A stretch of 64,000 bases of DNA from Micromonospora_G sp044901685. Its GTDB lineage: Bacteria; Actinomycetota; Actinomycetes; Mycobacteriales; Micromonosporaceae. How positions within the stretch are numbered: position 1 is the stretch's first letter; each line of letters begins with the position of its first letter. This document shows positions 8,103-17,393 of the stretch, piece by piece. The stretch lies in assembly GCF_044901685.1 (NCBI RefSeq), contig NZ_JBJDPS010000010.1:1-64000 (forward strand). The letters are read 5' to 3'. The position numbers and the translations under genes were made by a program. The notes beneath the pieces are model-generated. The model had not been told where the DNA came from. It saw only the letters and a list, made by a program, of their open reading frames with translations, and made no database searches.

Positions 8103-8843
8103 TCACTCGTTGACGTCGAGGTTGATCACCACGCCCTGTGCGGCGCAGGCCCGTTGCAGGGCCAGCGCCCGGTCGGAGAGCTCCGGCAGCAGCGGCAGCA
8201 CGTTCACCTCGTCGCCGTCGACCATCCGGGTCACCTGCCAGACCAGGTCCATTGTCCGCGTACCGTGCTCGCGCAGGGCCGCGAGGTCGGAGTCGGCGAA
8301 CCCGTCGCGCAGCTCCCGGTACTCGGCCTCGGTCAACTGCTCCTGGTTGGCGCTGCCGCTGCGGGCGGCAAGCGACTCGCACGCGACGATCCCGGCGTCC
8401 TCCCGGACCACGTCCCAGACCGCGAGTCCGCCGAGCACCAGCACGAAGAGCGCCAGCAGGCCCGCACCGGCGATCACGTACGGCTTCGCCCGGTTACGGG
8501 TCGGAGCAACCTGCCCCGGCTCCCCCGCCGGGTACGGCTGCCCGGCCACCGGCACCGGGTACGTGTACCCGGTCCCCGGCCCGCCCCACCCCGGCTGACC
8601 GGTCGGACCCGGGTACGGCTGCTCGCCTCCCGGATTCACGTACGACCGGTCCGGATTCAGGTGTGATTGGTCCGGAGCCGGATGCGACTGGGCCGGGTGC
8701 GACTGAGCAGGGACCGGGTGCGGCTGGGCAGAGACCGGGTGCGGCTGAGTTGGGGCCGGGTGCGGCTGAGTTGGGGCCGGGTGCGGCTGGTCCGGTGCGG
8801 CGGTCGGCAGCGGCTGGCCGTCCGGGCCATGCTGGTCGGTCAT
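8103..8843 (-). CDS. Single-pass membrane protein with Pro/His/Gln-rich cytoplasmic tail
   Basis: About 246 residues. The first 110 or so residues are low complexity with repeated QPHPAPT-like units and a GTGYTYPVPVAGQPYPAGEPG stretch. One transmembrane helix follows (VIAGAGLLALFVLVLGGLAV) after a basic RNRAKP stop. The outer domain of about 100 residues is helical with two Cys. Two adjacent ATGs (8846, 8843) are possible; the second lies 4 nt from GGGGAG. No family recognised. Confidence 0.7.
   Translation of the reverse strand: MTDQHGPDGQPLPTAAPDQPHPAPTQPHPAPTQPHPVSAQPHPVPAQSHPAQSHPAPDQSHLNPDRSYVNPGGEQPYPGPTGQPGWGGPGTGYTYPVPVAGQPYPAGEPGQVAPTRNRAKPYVIAGAGLLALFVLVLGGLAVWDVVREDAGIVACESLAARSGSANQEQLTEAEYRELRDGFADSDLAALREHGTRTMDLVWQVTRMVDGDEVNVLPLLPELSDRALALQRACAAQGVVINLDVNE
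8713..8796. repeat. In-frame 21-bp tandem repeat
   Basis: Four consecutive 21-bp units of the form GACCGGGTGCGGCTGAGTTGG (8713, 8734, 8755, 8776), with degenerate units extending upstream to about 8650. The period is a multiple of three, and on the minus strand it encodes the QPHPAPT repeats of the membrane protein's tail. Copy number is likely to vary between strains. Confidence 0.85.
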
Positions 8844-8981
8844 CATGCTCCCCAGGTCGTGGTGCCGGTGCCCGCCGCCGAACAGCGGCGCACGGTACTG
8901 GAACGAGGGTGCCACACCACCGGGCCGACGATCGTCGATGATAGGCACGGATCTCGGATCGACCCTCGGAAGGAGATCGGG

Positions 8982-9632
8982 ATGCAGGACGCTGGCGCGA
9001 ACCGCTACGGGACCGGTTGGCACGACGAGTACGACCGGACGGGCTCGCCGCTGTCGCACCGGCTGCGACTGGTTCGGGACGAGCTGCGGCGGGCGCTCGC
9101 GTCGGCCGTACCGGGACCGATCCGGCTGGTCAGCGCCTGCGCCGGCCAGGGACGGGACGTGATCGGGGTGCTCGCCGACCATCCACGTCGGACCGACGTA
9201 CGGGCCCGGCTGGTCGAGCTGGACCCGGAGAACGCCGCCCGAGCACGGGCGGACGCCGGGGCGGCCGGACTCGACGGACAGATCGAGGTGGTCGAGGCGG
9301 ACGCCGGACTCGCCGACCCGTACGTGGGTGCCGTACCGGCGGAGATCGTGCTGATGTGCGGGGTCTTCGGCAACATCCCGGACGCCGACGTACGGGCCAC
9401 CGTGGCCGCCCTGTCCCAGCTCTGCGCGCCGGACGCCTTCGTGATCTGGACCCGGCACCGGGGCGAGCCGGACCTGACCCCGACCCTGCGCCGGTGGTTC
9501 GCCGAGTCCGGTTGGCGCGAGTTAGCCTTCACCGCCCCCGACGAGCACCGGTTCAGCGTCGGCCTGCACCAACTGACCACCCCGCCGACGCCGATCGTCC
9601 CGGGCTCCCGCTACTTCTCGTTCAACCGCTGA
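8982..9632 (+). CDS. SAM-dependent methyltransferase-like protein
   Basis: 216 residues. AAGGAG lies 6 nt before the ATG at 8982. Motif I reads SACAGQGRDVIGVL and motif II VELDPENAARARADA; the acidic residue for the adenosine base is in VVEADAG, followed by VLMCGVFGNIPD. The CAGQGRD form of motif I is seen in a group of uncharacterised actinobacterial methyltransferases. No substrate domain. Divergent from the proline-rich membrane protein, with about 138 bp between the starts. Confidence 0.8.
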   Translation: MQDAGANRYGTGWHDEYDRTGSPLSHRLRLVRDELRRALASAVPGPIRLVSACAGQGRDVIGVLADHPRRTDVRARLVELDPENAARARADAGAAGLDGQIEVVEADAGLADPYVGAVPAEIVLMCGVFGNIPDADVRATVAALSQLCAPDAFVIWTRHRGEPDLTPTLRRWFAESGWRELAFTAPDEHRFSVGLHQLTTPPTPIVPGSRYFSFNR

Positions 9633-9645
9633 CAGGGCTTCCAGT

Positions 9646-10392
9646 TCAACCGCTGATGCGCCGGGCCAGGGCCGGGCCGAACCGCCGGACCGGCTCCCTG
9701 GCCGCCCAGGCGAGGCAGACCAGCGCGACGACCAGCAGGGCCGCCCAGCGGTCGTGGGCGGGCCCCCAGCGAGGGTCGTCCGGTTCGACGAAGAACACCA
9801 GCCGGGCCGGCAGCAGGTACAGCGTCACCAGTCCGACCAGCAGGCCCGGCCCGGCGACCACGCTGCCGACACCGCCGACACCGCCGACGCCGGTGCCGCC
9901 GGTGCCCCCACGGCGCCGGGCCAGGGCGGCCAGGCCGACGGCGAGGGCGACGATCGCCGCCGCCTCCACGGTGAGGTCCGCCACCGGCAGCGCCTGCCCG
10001 ACGCCCGCCTCGGCGCCGCGAACCGTCACCGCGACCAGGGCGGCCCACCAAATGACCAGTCCCGGCAGCGCGACCAGCACCCGGAGCAGCCACCGCAGCG
10101 GCCGACCGGTCGGCACCACCTCGGTGCCGTACGCGGCCGGGTCGTCGAGCAGGAACGCGGCACCGAGCGCCCCGGCGACCATGGCGAACCGGAGCAGGGT
10201 GGTCAGGTCGGCCAGCGACAGCACCACCGGCAGGACGGCGGAAACCGTGACGAGCAGCAGCCCGACCGTGCCACCGGCGAACAGCGGGGTCCAGTTGATC
10301 GCGTACGCGGTGGGTCTGGCCAACGCGGCCAGCGTCGGCAGCACGGCCGGCGTCGGCGGCACGGTTGTCACACCCCCGCTCACGCGCTGCAT
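9646..10392 (-). CDS. Multi-pass membrane protein of the ABC/ECF operon
   Basis: 248 residues with about six hydrophobic segments (GLLLVTVSAVLPVVLSLA, WLLRVLVALPGLVIWWAAL, LLVGLVTLYLLPARLVFF and others) and a Gly/Val-rich linker (GGTGGTGVGGVGGVG). It overlaps the end of the preceding permease gene by 13 bp and is the last gene of the operon that begins with the ECF sigma factor. Its place suggests a second membrane subunit of the ABC-2-like transporter; sequence similarity alone does not prove it. Confidence 0.7.
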   Translation of the reverse strand: MQRVSGGVTTVPPTPAVLPTLAALARPTAYAINWTPLFAGGTVGLLLVTVSAVLPVVLSLADLTTLLRFAMVAGALGAAFLLDDPAAYGTEVVPTGRPLRWLLRVLVALPGLVIWWAALVAVTVRGAEAGVGQALPVADLTVEAAAIVALAVGLAALARRRGGTGGTGVGGVGGVGSVVAGPGLLVGLVTLYLLPARLVFFVEPDDPRWGPAHDRWAALLVVALVCLAWAAREPVRRFGPALARRISG

Positions 10393-11987
10393 ACGGAACG
10401 CTCGTGCTCGGGCAGCTCCGGCGGCACCGGCACGCCGAAGATCTCACCGACCCGCTCGGTCGGGGTGTCCTTCGCGGCCAGTTCCGCCCAGTCACGTCGG
10501 ACCAGGGCCGCCACCTCGTCGGCGGGTCGGCGCAGCAACTCCCAGGCCACCGTCATCTCGCGGTCGGGCACGCCCACCCCGGACCCGAAGGACAGTTCGC
10601 CGAACCGGACCCCGCCCCAGCTTTTTTCGTCGGCCAACCGCAGGCCGGCGGCGGTCTCCGGGGTGGCCTGCCCGGCCAGCCAGGCGACCAGGACCGCCCG
10701 GGAGCCGCAGAGCGAGCCGTGGCTGCCGGCGCCGGCCCGGGTCAGGATCTCGTACGCGACCAGTCCGGCGAAGCCGGCCTCCGCCTGGCCGTCCCCCCAC
10801 CGGGTGCCGACGCTGATCGTGCTCGGGGTGCCCGCCTCGACGTCGGCGCGCCGCCACGAGTCGGCCCGCGCCTGCTGCTCCTCGGCGGTTGTCAGCAAGC
10901 CGCCGGCCGGGATCTCGGTCAGCCACATCCGCTGCCGTACCGCGAGGGGTGGATTGGCCGGCGCCTCCGGGACCCGCCGCAGCACACCCCGCAGGACCTC
11001 GTCCCAGGAGTCGATCCAGGGCACGAAGTCCGGGAAGGCGCAGTAGGTGACCCCGTCGCGCACCCGGCAGGTCTGCTGGTCGGCGGGATCTTCGACGGCG
11101 ACGACCCGGGCGGCCCGTACCTCGTCCGGGACCGGGCGGGACTGAAGCGCACCGCCACCGACCAGCAACGCGAGCCCGAGCAGTCCCGCGGTGACGGCCC
11201 GCCGGCCGGCACCGGCCCGGACCATCGCCGCGACGGCGACCAGCGTGAGCAGGCCGGTCAGGTAGACCAGGTGCGCACCGGCCGGGCGGGCGACCAGGTC
11301 CACCGGGAGGGCGATCGACCGCTGCGCCACCGCCACCGGCGGGAGCCAGCGCAGCGGGTTCCGCTCGGACGTGCCGGCCAGGTCGGGAGCGAGGCTGGCG
11401 ACGGCGAGTACGAGGACCGCGAGCGGCGCCACGACGACCGACCCGACCAGCCGGGCCAGCAGTACGCCGACCGCGCCGAGCAGCACCACCGCCACCGGTA
11501 CGGTCAGCAGCTCGTCCGGGTCGAGCCGGCCGGCGGCACCGGGCAGCACCGCCGTCACGGTCAGCCGTACGGCCACCAGGACCGCGCTGAACAGCCCGAA
11601 GGCGGCACAGGCGAGCAGGTGCGCGGCGGTACGCCAGGCGGGCGGCAGGACGAGGGTGTCGTACAGGGCGGCGGTGTTGTGGCGACGTGGGCGCAGCACG
11701 GCGAAATTTCCGATCACCAGCGCGGCACCGCCGAGCACGAGTACGGCCAGCAACTGCACCGACCGGTCCTCGTCCTGGAGCACCGGGTACCGGTTGGCGG
11801 TGCCGGCCAGCCACCCGTACAGCCAGGGACCGAGGAAGATCAGCACGGCGGCGACGGTGACCGGGTGACGCAACGAACGGGCGGCCTCGACCCGGGCGAG
11901 CGCCAGCATGGCGGCCCGTCGGGCGGCACTGGTCGACGTGGCCCGGCCGGCCCCCCGCACCGGCCGGGTGTTCAGGGTGGTGGTCAC
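10380..11987 (-). CDS. ABC-2-type permease-like membrane protein with extracytoplasmic domain
   Basis: 535 residues from a GTG at 11987 that overlaps the ATPase stop by 4 bp. The N-terminal 300 residues contain six or seven membrane segments (for example VAAVLIFLGPWLYGWL and LLAVLVLGGAALVIGNFAVL), as in ABC-2 permeases. The C-terminal 220 residues are soluble, with QQTCRVRDGVTYCAFPDF carrying a possible disulfide, and a helical region. Coupled to an ATPase directly upstream, it most likely forms the channel of an exporter or of an ABC system that remodels the envelope. Cargo unknown. Confidence 0.75.
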   Translation of the reverse strand: MTTTLNTRPVRGAGRATSTSAARRAAMLALARVEAARSLRHPVTVAAVLIFLGPWLYGWLAGTANRYPVLQDEDRSVQLLAVLVLGGAALVIGNFAVLRPRRHNTAALYDTLVLPPAWRTAAHLLACAAFGLFSAVLVAVRLTVTAVLPGAAGRLDPDELLTVPVAVVLLGAVGVLLARLVGSVVVAPLAVLVLAVASLAPDLAGTSERNPLRWLPPVAVAQRSIALPVDLVARPAGAHLVYLTGLLTLVAVAAMVRAGAGRRAVTAGLLGLALLVGGGALQSRPVPDEVRAARVVAVEDPADQQTCRVRDGVTYCAFPDFVPWIDSWDEVLRGVLRRVPEAPANPPLAVRQRMWLTEIPAGGLLTTAEEQQARADSWRRADVEAGTPSTISVGTRWGDGQAEAGFAGLVAYEILTRAGAGSHGSLCGSRAVLVAWLAGQATPETAAGLRLADEKSWGGVRFGELSFGSGVGVPDREMTVAWELLRRPADEVAALVRRDWAELAAKDTPTERVGEIFGVPVPPELPEHERSVCSA

Positions 11988-12877
11988 GATCGGATCCCCT
12001 CGCCGGTAACGGCGGCGGCCGAGGCGTCGACCAGCATGAGATAACCGTCCTCCAGTGTCGGTTCGAGCAGTTCGGCGCCGGGTGGCGGGGCACCGATGTG
12101 CCGGTAGCGGCCGGTGCCCGTACGCCACGAGGCGAGCGTGCCCCCGGCCCGGTCGGCGCTGCTCCAGACCCGGCCGATCGCCAGCGCGGCGAGCTCGGTC
12201 GGGGTGCCCTCGAACTTCGTCGCCCCCCGGTCGAGTACGAGCACCTGCTGGCAGAGCGTCAGCACGTCCTCGGTCTGGTGGGTGGAGAGCAGGACCGCCC
12301 GCCCCTCACCCAGTTCGGCCACGAGTTCGCGGAACCGTAGCCGCCGCTCGGGGTCGAGACCGACCGTCGGCTCGTCCAGGATCAGCAGGTCCGGGTCACC
12401 GACCAGGGCCGCCGCGACCGCGACGCGCTGCCGCGTGCCGCCGGAGAGCGCCTTGATCTTCTTGCCCCGCTCGGCGTCCAGGCCGACCGTGGCCAGCACC
12501 CGCCGTACCTCCTCGTGCCGGTCGCGGCGGCGGGTCAACTCCTTCAGGATCGCCACGTAGTCGACGAACTCGAAGGCGGTGAAGTTCGGGTGGTAGCCCG
12601 GACTCTGCGGCAGGTACCCGATCCGGCGCCGTACGGCCAGCCGCCCCGGCCCGGTCCTCGGGTCGTGACCGAACATCGTCAGCTCGCCGTCGTCCGGCAG
12701 CAACGCGGTGGCCAGGATCCGCAGCAGGGTGGTCTTGCCGGCACCGTTCGGCCCGAGCAGTCCGGTCACCCCGTCGCGCAGGGTCAACGACACCTGTCGC
12801 AGGGCGAGGTTCCGGCCGTACCGCAGGGTCAGATCGGTGGCGCGGACCGCGACCTCGGTGGTCGGGGCGGTGGTCAT
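11984..12877 (-). CDS. ABC transporter ATP-binding protein
   Basis: 297 residues. Walker A GPNGAGKTT, Q-loop YLPQSPGYHPNF, signature LSGGTRQRVAVAAALVGDP, Walker B LLILDEPTVGLDP and the H-loop in LLSTHQTEDV are all intact, so it should hydrolyse ATP. The type matches the drug/ABC-2 exporter ATPases (CcmA/NatA-like). TCCTCC on the plus strand is its Shine-Dalgarno before ATG 12877. It overlaps the anti-sigma gene upstream and the permease downstream by 4 bp each, so all are made from one message. Confidence 0.92.
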   Translation of the reverse strand: MTTAPTTEVAVRATDLTLRYGRNLALRQVSLTLRDGVTGLLGPNGAGKTTLLRILATALLPDDGELTMFGHDPRTGPGRLAVRRRIGYLPQSPGYHPNFTAFEFVDYVAILKELTRRRDRHEEVRRVLATVGLDAERGKKIKALSGGTRQRVAVAAALVGDPDLLILDEPTVGLDPERRLRFRELVAELGEGRAVLLSTHQTEDVLTLCQQVLVLDRGATKFEGTPTELAALAIGRVWSSADRAGGTLASWRTGTGRYRHIGAPPPGAELLEPTLEDGYLMLVDASAAAVTGEGIRS

Positions 12878-13785
12878 GGTTTCCTCCAGGCTCCAGTGCG
12901 CGGGGCGCGGTCGAGTCGGCGTGGGGTGTCGAAGGCCGGCCGGAGCCGGGCGAGCGTGGCCGCCGCCAGCGCGGCGGTGACCGCGAGCGCGACCTGCCCG
13001 CCGGGCGCGAAGACCAGCGGGTCGGTGGGGTCCGGTCGGATCGTGCCGGCGAGCAGCACGGCCCAGCCGAGCCCGACCGCGACGGCGCCGCCGACCGGAC
13101 CGAGTCGGGGCGTCAACGCGAGGCTGAGCAGCGTCAGCGCCAGCGCCGGCAGGAACCAGCCGAGCATCCGCAGGCCGTAGTCGGGCAGGCCGAGGCTGGC
13201 CAGCGCGCTCAGGCCGGTGGTCGCGGTCAACACCGCCGCGGTACGCAGCAACAGCAGGCGGAACGAGTGCGTCGGCGCCACCACCGTGATCTCGTACGTC
13301 GGGTCGACGCGCGGCCCGTACGAGGCGGCGACGCCGACCAGCGGCAGCAGCGGCGCCACCGCGAGGAAGACCAGCGGGTGGGCCAGGTTCGCCAGGGTGA
13401 TGGTGAGCAGCAGGGTCACCGCCACCGCGATCAGCCAGGACAGCCGCAGCACCGGGGTGGCGGCGAGCAGGCGGGCGGTGTGGTCCGGCACCGCGAGCCG
13501 GAGCAGCAGGCGTTCGACCGGCCCGGGGACCGGTGCGTCGAGCGCGGCGTCGAGCCGGGCCCAGCCCTCGCGTACCGGTTCCGGGTCGCCGACCGCCGAC
13601 AGCCGCGACCGACAGTCGGCACAGACCAGCAGGTGCGCGTCGGCCGACCAGAACAGCGGCGGCGGCAACCCGCCGTCGGCGTACCGCCCGAGCTCGTCGT
13701 CGGGTACGTGCCACAACGCGTCGCCCATCGCCGCCTCCCCCCGATCCTCGCCGGCTCCGGCGCCCATGCCGGCCCCCGCGCTCAT
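12874..13785 (-). CDS. Zinc-binding transmembrane anti-sigma factor
   Basis: 303 residues. The N-terminus holds HLLVCADC, the HxxxCxxC zinc motif of ZAS anti-sigma domains, followed by about six membrane segments (LSWLIAVAVTLLLTITL, LVFLAVAPLLPLVGVAAS and so on). It should bind the ECF sigma factor encoded just upstream and hold it at the membrane until a signal frees it. The start overlaps the sigma gene stop by 4 bp. Two early ATGs are possible (13785 and a later one at GEAAMGDALWHV); the zinc motif is kept in both. Confidence 0.85.
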   Translation of the reverse strand: MSAGAGMGAGAGEDRGEAAMGDALWHVPDDELGRYADGGLPPPLFWSADAHLLVCADCRSRLSAVGDPEPVREGWARLDAALDAPVPGPVERLLLRLAVPDHTARLLAATPVLRLSWLIAVAVTLLLTITLANLAHPLVFLAVAPLLPLVGVAASYGPRVDPTYEITVVAPTHSFRLLLLRTAAVLTATTGLSALASLGLPDYGLRMLGWFLPALALTLLSLALTPRLGPVGGAVAVGLGWAVLLAGTIRPDPTDPLVFAPGGQVALAVTAALAAATLARLRPAFDTPRRLDRAPRTGAWRKP

Positions 13786-14339
13786 GCCAGCTCCTGCCGT
13801 AGCTGCCGCCGGGCCCGCATCGCCCTGGTCTTCACCGTGCCGGCCGGGATGCCGAGCAGCACCGCCGCCTCCCCGGTGCTCAGCCCGTCGAGCACGGTCG
13901 CCTGGAGCACCGCCCGCAGTTCGGGTGAGAGCCGGTCCAGCGCCCCGGCGAGGTCACCGTGCTCGACCGCGAGCAGCACCTGTTCCTCCGCCGACGGGGC
14001 GTCCCGGAACCGGTACCGGGTCAGCAGCCGGGCCAGCCGCTCCCGGGCACCGTGGCCCCGCAGCGCGTCGACCAGGCGGCGGGAGCCGATCCGCCAGAGC
14101 CAGCCGGCGACGTCCCCGGTCGGCTGCTCGCGGTAGTTCGCACTCCCCCGCCAGATCGCCAGGAAGGTTTCCTGGACCACGTCGTCCACCAGGGAGGGAT
14201 CCGCGCAGCGGTAGCGCAGCCGCAGCCGCAGCCAGCCCGCGTAGCGCCGGTAGAACAGCTCGAACGCGGACCGGTCACCGGCGCCGACCGACGCCAGCAG
14301 CTCGGCGTCGGTCGGTGGTTTCCCCGGCGGTACGGTCAC
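13782..14339 (-). CDS. ECF sigma factor
   Basis: 185 residues. Region 2 includes FELFYRRYAGWLRLRLR and DVVQETFLAIWRG (core-binding and -10 recognition); region 4 is LSPELRAVLQATVLDGLSTGEAAVLLGIPAGTVKTR in pieces, with the HTH that reads the -35 element. No other domain. Encoded first in an operon with its anti-sigma factor and an ABC transporter, so it probably drives this operon in response to envelope conditions; I could not pick out its own target promoter with confidence in the 150 bp upstream. Confidence 0.93.
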   Translation of the reverse strand: MTVPPGKPPTDAELLASVGAGDRSAFELFYRRYAGWLRLRLRYRCADPSLVDDVVQETFLAIWRGSANYREQPTGDVAGWLWRIGSRRLVDALRGHGARERLARLLTRYRFRDAPSAEEQVLLAVEHGDLAGALDRLSPELRAVLQATVLDGLSTGEAAVLLGIPAGTVKTRAMRARRQLRQELA

Positions 14340-14488
14340 ACTCCCTCATCGATCCGAGGGCCACGAACGGTTCACTCGCCGTCCGGCTGGTCAACGGCCG
14401 ACCCGGGACATGTCGTGACCGAAGATCCTTTCTTACGCCTACCTCAAATTGCTGGTCGGGATCAACCGGGACGCGTACAACTTGGGCC

Positions 14489-15085
14489 ATGGAGACCGTC
14501 GACCGCTCCCCGGTGTGGTTGCTCGACGTCGACGGCGTGGTCAACGCGATCAGCCGGAGGCCGGACCGGAGCGTCTGGCCCCGCGACCGCTGGGTCAGCG
14601 GCACCGCGGTCTCGGCCGGGATCGAGTGGCCGATCCTCGCCGCCCAGCCGGTGCTCGACTTCATCCGGGAGGTGCACGAACGGGGCCGGGCCGAGGTCCG
14701 CTGGCACACCACCTGGCAGCACGACGCCCTGCACCTGGCCGAGTTGCTCGGGCTGCCGACCTTCGCCACCCAGGAGGCGCCCGAGTTCGCCGAGCGCGAG
14801 CAGGGGCTGGCCGGCGCCGCACCGGTCTCGGTGGGCCGGGGCTGGTGGAAGTATCCGGCGGCCGAGCGGGTGGTGCGCGACGAGCGCCGTCCGCTGGTCT
14901 GGACCGACGACGACGCGACCTGGGAGCTTCGTGGTCACGACAACGGCGAGGAGTTGGCCCGGCTGGCACCGACGCTGATCGTGTCCCCACCGGCGCACAC
15001 CGGGTTGACCCCGAAGCACCTGCGCAACATCGACGCGTTCCTCGCCATCCAGGCACCGCTGCCGGGTGACCGGGGCGGCTTCTAG
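14489..15085 (+). CDS. HAD-like protein (secreted-type 5'-nucleotidase-like fold)
   Basis: 198 residues. The N-terminus has WLLDVDGVVNAISRRP, the DxDxV/T-type HAD nucleophile motif, and a late WTDDDATWEL block supplies the second acidic motif. The middle RWHTTWQHDALHLAELLGLP is typical of a group of small actinobacterial HAD proteins with no proven substrate. No good ribosome site precedes ATG 14489. It ends on a CTAG that also provides the stop of the convergent DUF72 gene. Confidence 0.75.
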   Translation: METVDRSPVWLLDVDGVVNAISRRPDRSVWPRDRWVSGTAVSAGIEWPILAAQPVLDFIREVHERGRAEVRWHTTWQHDALHLAELLGLPTFATQEAPEFAEREQGLAGAAPVSVGRGWWKYPAAERVVRDERRPLVWTDDDATWELRGHDNGEELARLAPTLIVSPPAHTGLTPKHLRNIDAFLAIQAPLPGDRGGF

Positions 15086-16005
15086 GAACGCTGCGGCACC
15101 AGCGTCCTCGGTCGCCCGTACCGGCCGTCGTCGCGTGGAGGCAGCAGTGACGCGAGCCGGGCGGCGTCGCGCTGTGCCTGGTCACCGCAGCAGTTGTTCA
15201 TCAGCACGTGCAGTTCGTCGGTTTCCCTGGCGAACTCGCGCAGCCGGTCCGCCCACCGGGTCAGCTCGCCGTCGGCGTACGCGTACCGGAACTTCTCCTG
15301 TTTGTCGCCGCTGCCCCAGGCCGGGCTGTGGCCGTGGAACCGCACCACCGCCGGGTCGGCGGTGGCGAGCAGGACCGGCGGTACGGAGGACGTGTGCCCC
15401 TGTGGCATGTCGACGGCGACCATGGAGAGGTCGTTGCGGGCCAGGAAGCCGACGGTGTAGCGGGCGTTGTTGTTGTCGAGCCAGGAGCCGTGCCGGAATT
15501 CCACCGCGACCCTGGCCGGACGGCACCGCCGCGCCACCTCGACGATCCGCCGCTTGGCCGCCTCGCCGTAGCGCAGCCAGGGCGGGAACTGCAACAGTAC
15601 GACGCCGAGCTTGCCGGCGTCGGCGAGCGGTCGCAGGACCGCCCGGAACCTGGCCCACAACTGCTCGTACGTCGCCTCGGGCAGGTCGCGGCGGCGTACC
15701 CGACCGTCCGGGTCGCCGGGTGGGCGCAGGTCCCGGGGCAGTGCGGAGACGGCGGTCGGGTGCCCGGTGAAGAGGCTGAACGCCTTGACGTCGAACCTGA
15801 AGTCCGGCGGGGTCCGCTCCACCCAGGCGGCGGCCGTCGACTCGGTCGGCAGTGCGTAGTAGGTGGTGTCCACTTCGACCAGGTCGAACCGGTCGGCGTA
15901 GTAGGCCAGTCGGCCGGCCGGGGTGTTCACCTCGCGCGGATACCAGCCCGAGGAGAGCAGCAGCCGGTCCGCCCAGGAGGACGTTCCTACCCGTATCTCG
16001 CTCAT
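15082..16005 (-). CDS. DUF72 (YecE-like) TIM-barrel protein
   Basis: 307 residues. Typical DUF72 marks: IRVGTSSWADR at the N-terminus, FDLVEVDTTYYALPT, FDVKAFSLFTGH, LLQFPPWLRYG, VAVEFRHGSWLD and VVRFHGHSP, followed by the conserved HVLMNNCCGDQAQRDA. Length is a little above usual. The family has a TIM-barrel fold; its biochemical role is not established, although some members bind flavin-like or nucleotide ligands. Its TAG stop is formed by the same CTAG tetranucleotide (15082-15085) as that of the HAD gene. Confidence 0.9.
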   Translation of the reverse strand: MSEIRVGTSSWADRLLLSSGWYPREVNTPAGRLAYYADRFDLVEVDTTYYALPTESTAAAWVERTPPDFRFDVKAFSLFTGHPTAVSALPRDLRPPGDPDGRVRRRDLPEATYEQLWARFRAVLRPLADAGKLGVVLLQFPPWLRYGEAAKRRIVEVARRCRPARVAVEFRHGSWLDNNNARYTVGFLARNDLSMVAVDMPQGHTSSVPPVLLATADPAVVRFHGHSPAWGSGDKQEKFRYAYADGELTRWADRLREFARETDELHVLMNNCCGDQAQRDAARLASLLPPRDDGRYGRPRTLVPQRS

Positions 16006-16193
16006 GCCCTGTTGTTCTCCATCCCGGACAGACCGAAACCGCCGGGCCGATTCTGGTCCGACCGACTTCCTTCGTCCGAACAACTTTCGTGGGCCGGGCG
16101 CTACGGTGGTCGAGGGGGGATTTGTGCTATTCTCCCCCGTCGATGTAATGGACGCCCGTCCAGTGGTCAGCCAGTCACCGGGGAGGACAGGCA

Positions 16194-17393
16194 TTGACGA
16201 TAGCCACTGCCCTCGGCTACGTGACCGGCGCCCCGGCAAACGGGGAGAAGCCGGCCGGAGACGCGTTGAACCAGGTCTTCGCGTTCTTTCCGGCCCTGCT
16301 GAGGCTGACCTGCGGCCTGGCCGGCGCGAGTGTGGCGCTGGCGGTACGGACCCCGCCGGTCGACACCCCACTGCTGGTCGTCACGACGATCGTGCTGACC
16401 GGCTGGTCACTGGTCTTCACCGGCTTGACCCTGGGACGCGGTCTGACCGCTCCGGTCATCCTGGTCGACCTCGCCCTCACCATCACCGCCTGCCTGCTGA
16501 TCAACCGGCTGGTCGCCGCCGAGGTGCTGCCCGGCGAGGGGAGCTGGCTCGCCATCCTCGCCAGCACCTCGATCGTCGTCGCCCACTTCGGACTGCCCGC
16601 GTACCAGTCGATCCCGGCCGGGCTGGTCGTCACCTCGGCGTACGCCTTCGGCGCCCACCTCGCCGGCAACGACACCGAGGCGGTCGCCCACTCGCTGACG
16701 CTGATCATGCAGACCGTCTTCGGGGCGGGACTGGCGGCCCTCACCCGGCGCAGCAGCCGCGCGGCCGACGCGGCGTTCACCGACTACCAGCGTGCCTCCC
16801 GCGAAGTGCTGATCGCCCGCGCCGCCCGCGAGGCGGAACGCCAGCACAACCGCGACCTGCACGACACCGTGTTGTCGACGCTCACCGTGGTCGGGCTCGG
16901 CGCGGTCGCCGCCGGATCACCGATGCTCCGCGTACGCGCGGCGGCCGACCTGCGTACGCTGACCGCGCTGGCCACCTCCCGCGACCGGTCACCGCCGCTC
17001 CCCACCGCTCCGGTGGCGCTCGACGACCGGCTCCGGAACACCGTCACCGCCGCCGCTGCGCCGGACGTCTCGGTCGACCTGCACCCGTGCGCGGTGCCGA
17101 CGGAGGTCGCCGACGCTCTCGCCGACAGTCTGGCCGAGGCACTGTCGAACGTGGCACGACACGCGCCGGGGGCGATGGTCTCGGTCCGGCTGCGCGGTGC
17201 CGACGGCGGCGCGGTCCGGGTCGAGGTGACCGACGACGGTCCGGGCTTCGATCCGCTGGCCGTCCCGCTGCACCGGTTCGGCCTGCGCGAGTCGATCCGG
17301 GGACGGATGGCGGCGGTCGGTGGTCGGGCCGAGGTCGAGTCCACCCTCGGGCACGGCACCCGGGTACGGCTGGAGTGGCCGAGTGCGCACTGA
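16194..17393 (+). CDS. Membrane histidine kinase (NarL-partner type)
   Basis: 399 residues from a TTG start. About five membrane segments occupy residues 28-195. The dimerisation/phosphoacceptor helix carries RDLHDTVLSTLTVVG with the His, then a HATPase domain with the N box EALSNVARHAPG and G box DDGPGFD. This is the HisKA_3 class that signals to NarL-type regulators. It overlaps the next gene by 11 bp. The sensed signal is unknown. Confidence 0.88.
   Translation: MTIATALGYVTGAPANGEKPAGDALNQVFAFFPALLRLTCGLAGASVALAVRTPPVDTPLLVVTTIVLTGWSLVFTGLTLGRGLTAPVILVDLALTITACLLINRLVAAEVLPGEGSWLAILASTSIVVAHFGLPAYQSIPAGLVVTSAYAFGAHLAGNDTEAVAHSLTLIMQTVFGAGLAALTRRSSRAADAAFTDYQRASREVLIARAAREAERQHNRDLHDTVLSTLTVVGLGAVAAGSPMLRVRAAADLRTLTALATSRDRSPPLPTAPVALDDRLRNTVTAAAAPDVSVDLHPCAVPTEVADALADSLAEALSNVARHAPGAMVSVRLRGADGGAVRVEVTDDGPGFDPLAVPLHRFGLRESIRGRMAAVGGRAEVESTLGHGTRVRLEWPSAH

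Noticed and set aside
8713..8796. Possible CRISPR-like repeats
   Set aside because: Contiguous 21-bp units with no spacers, in frame with a Pro-rich protein; no cas genes.
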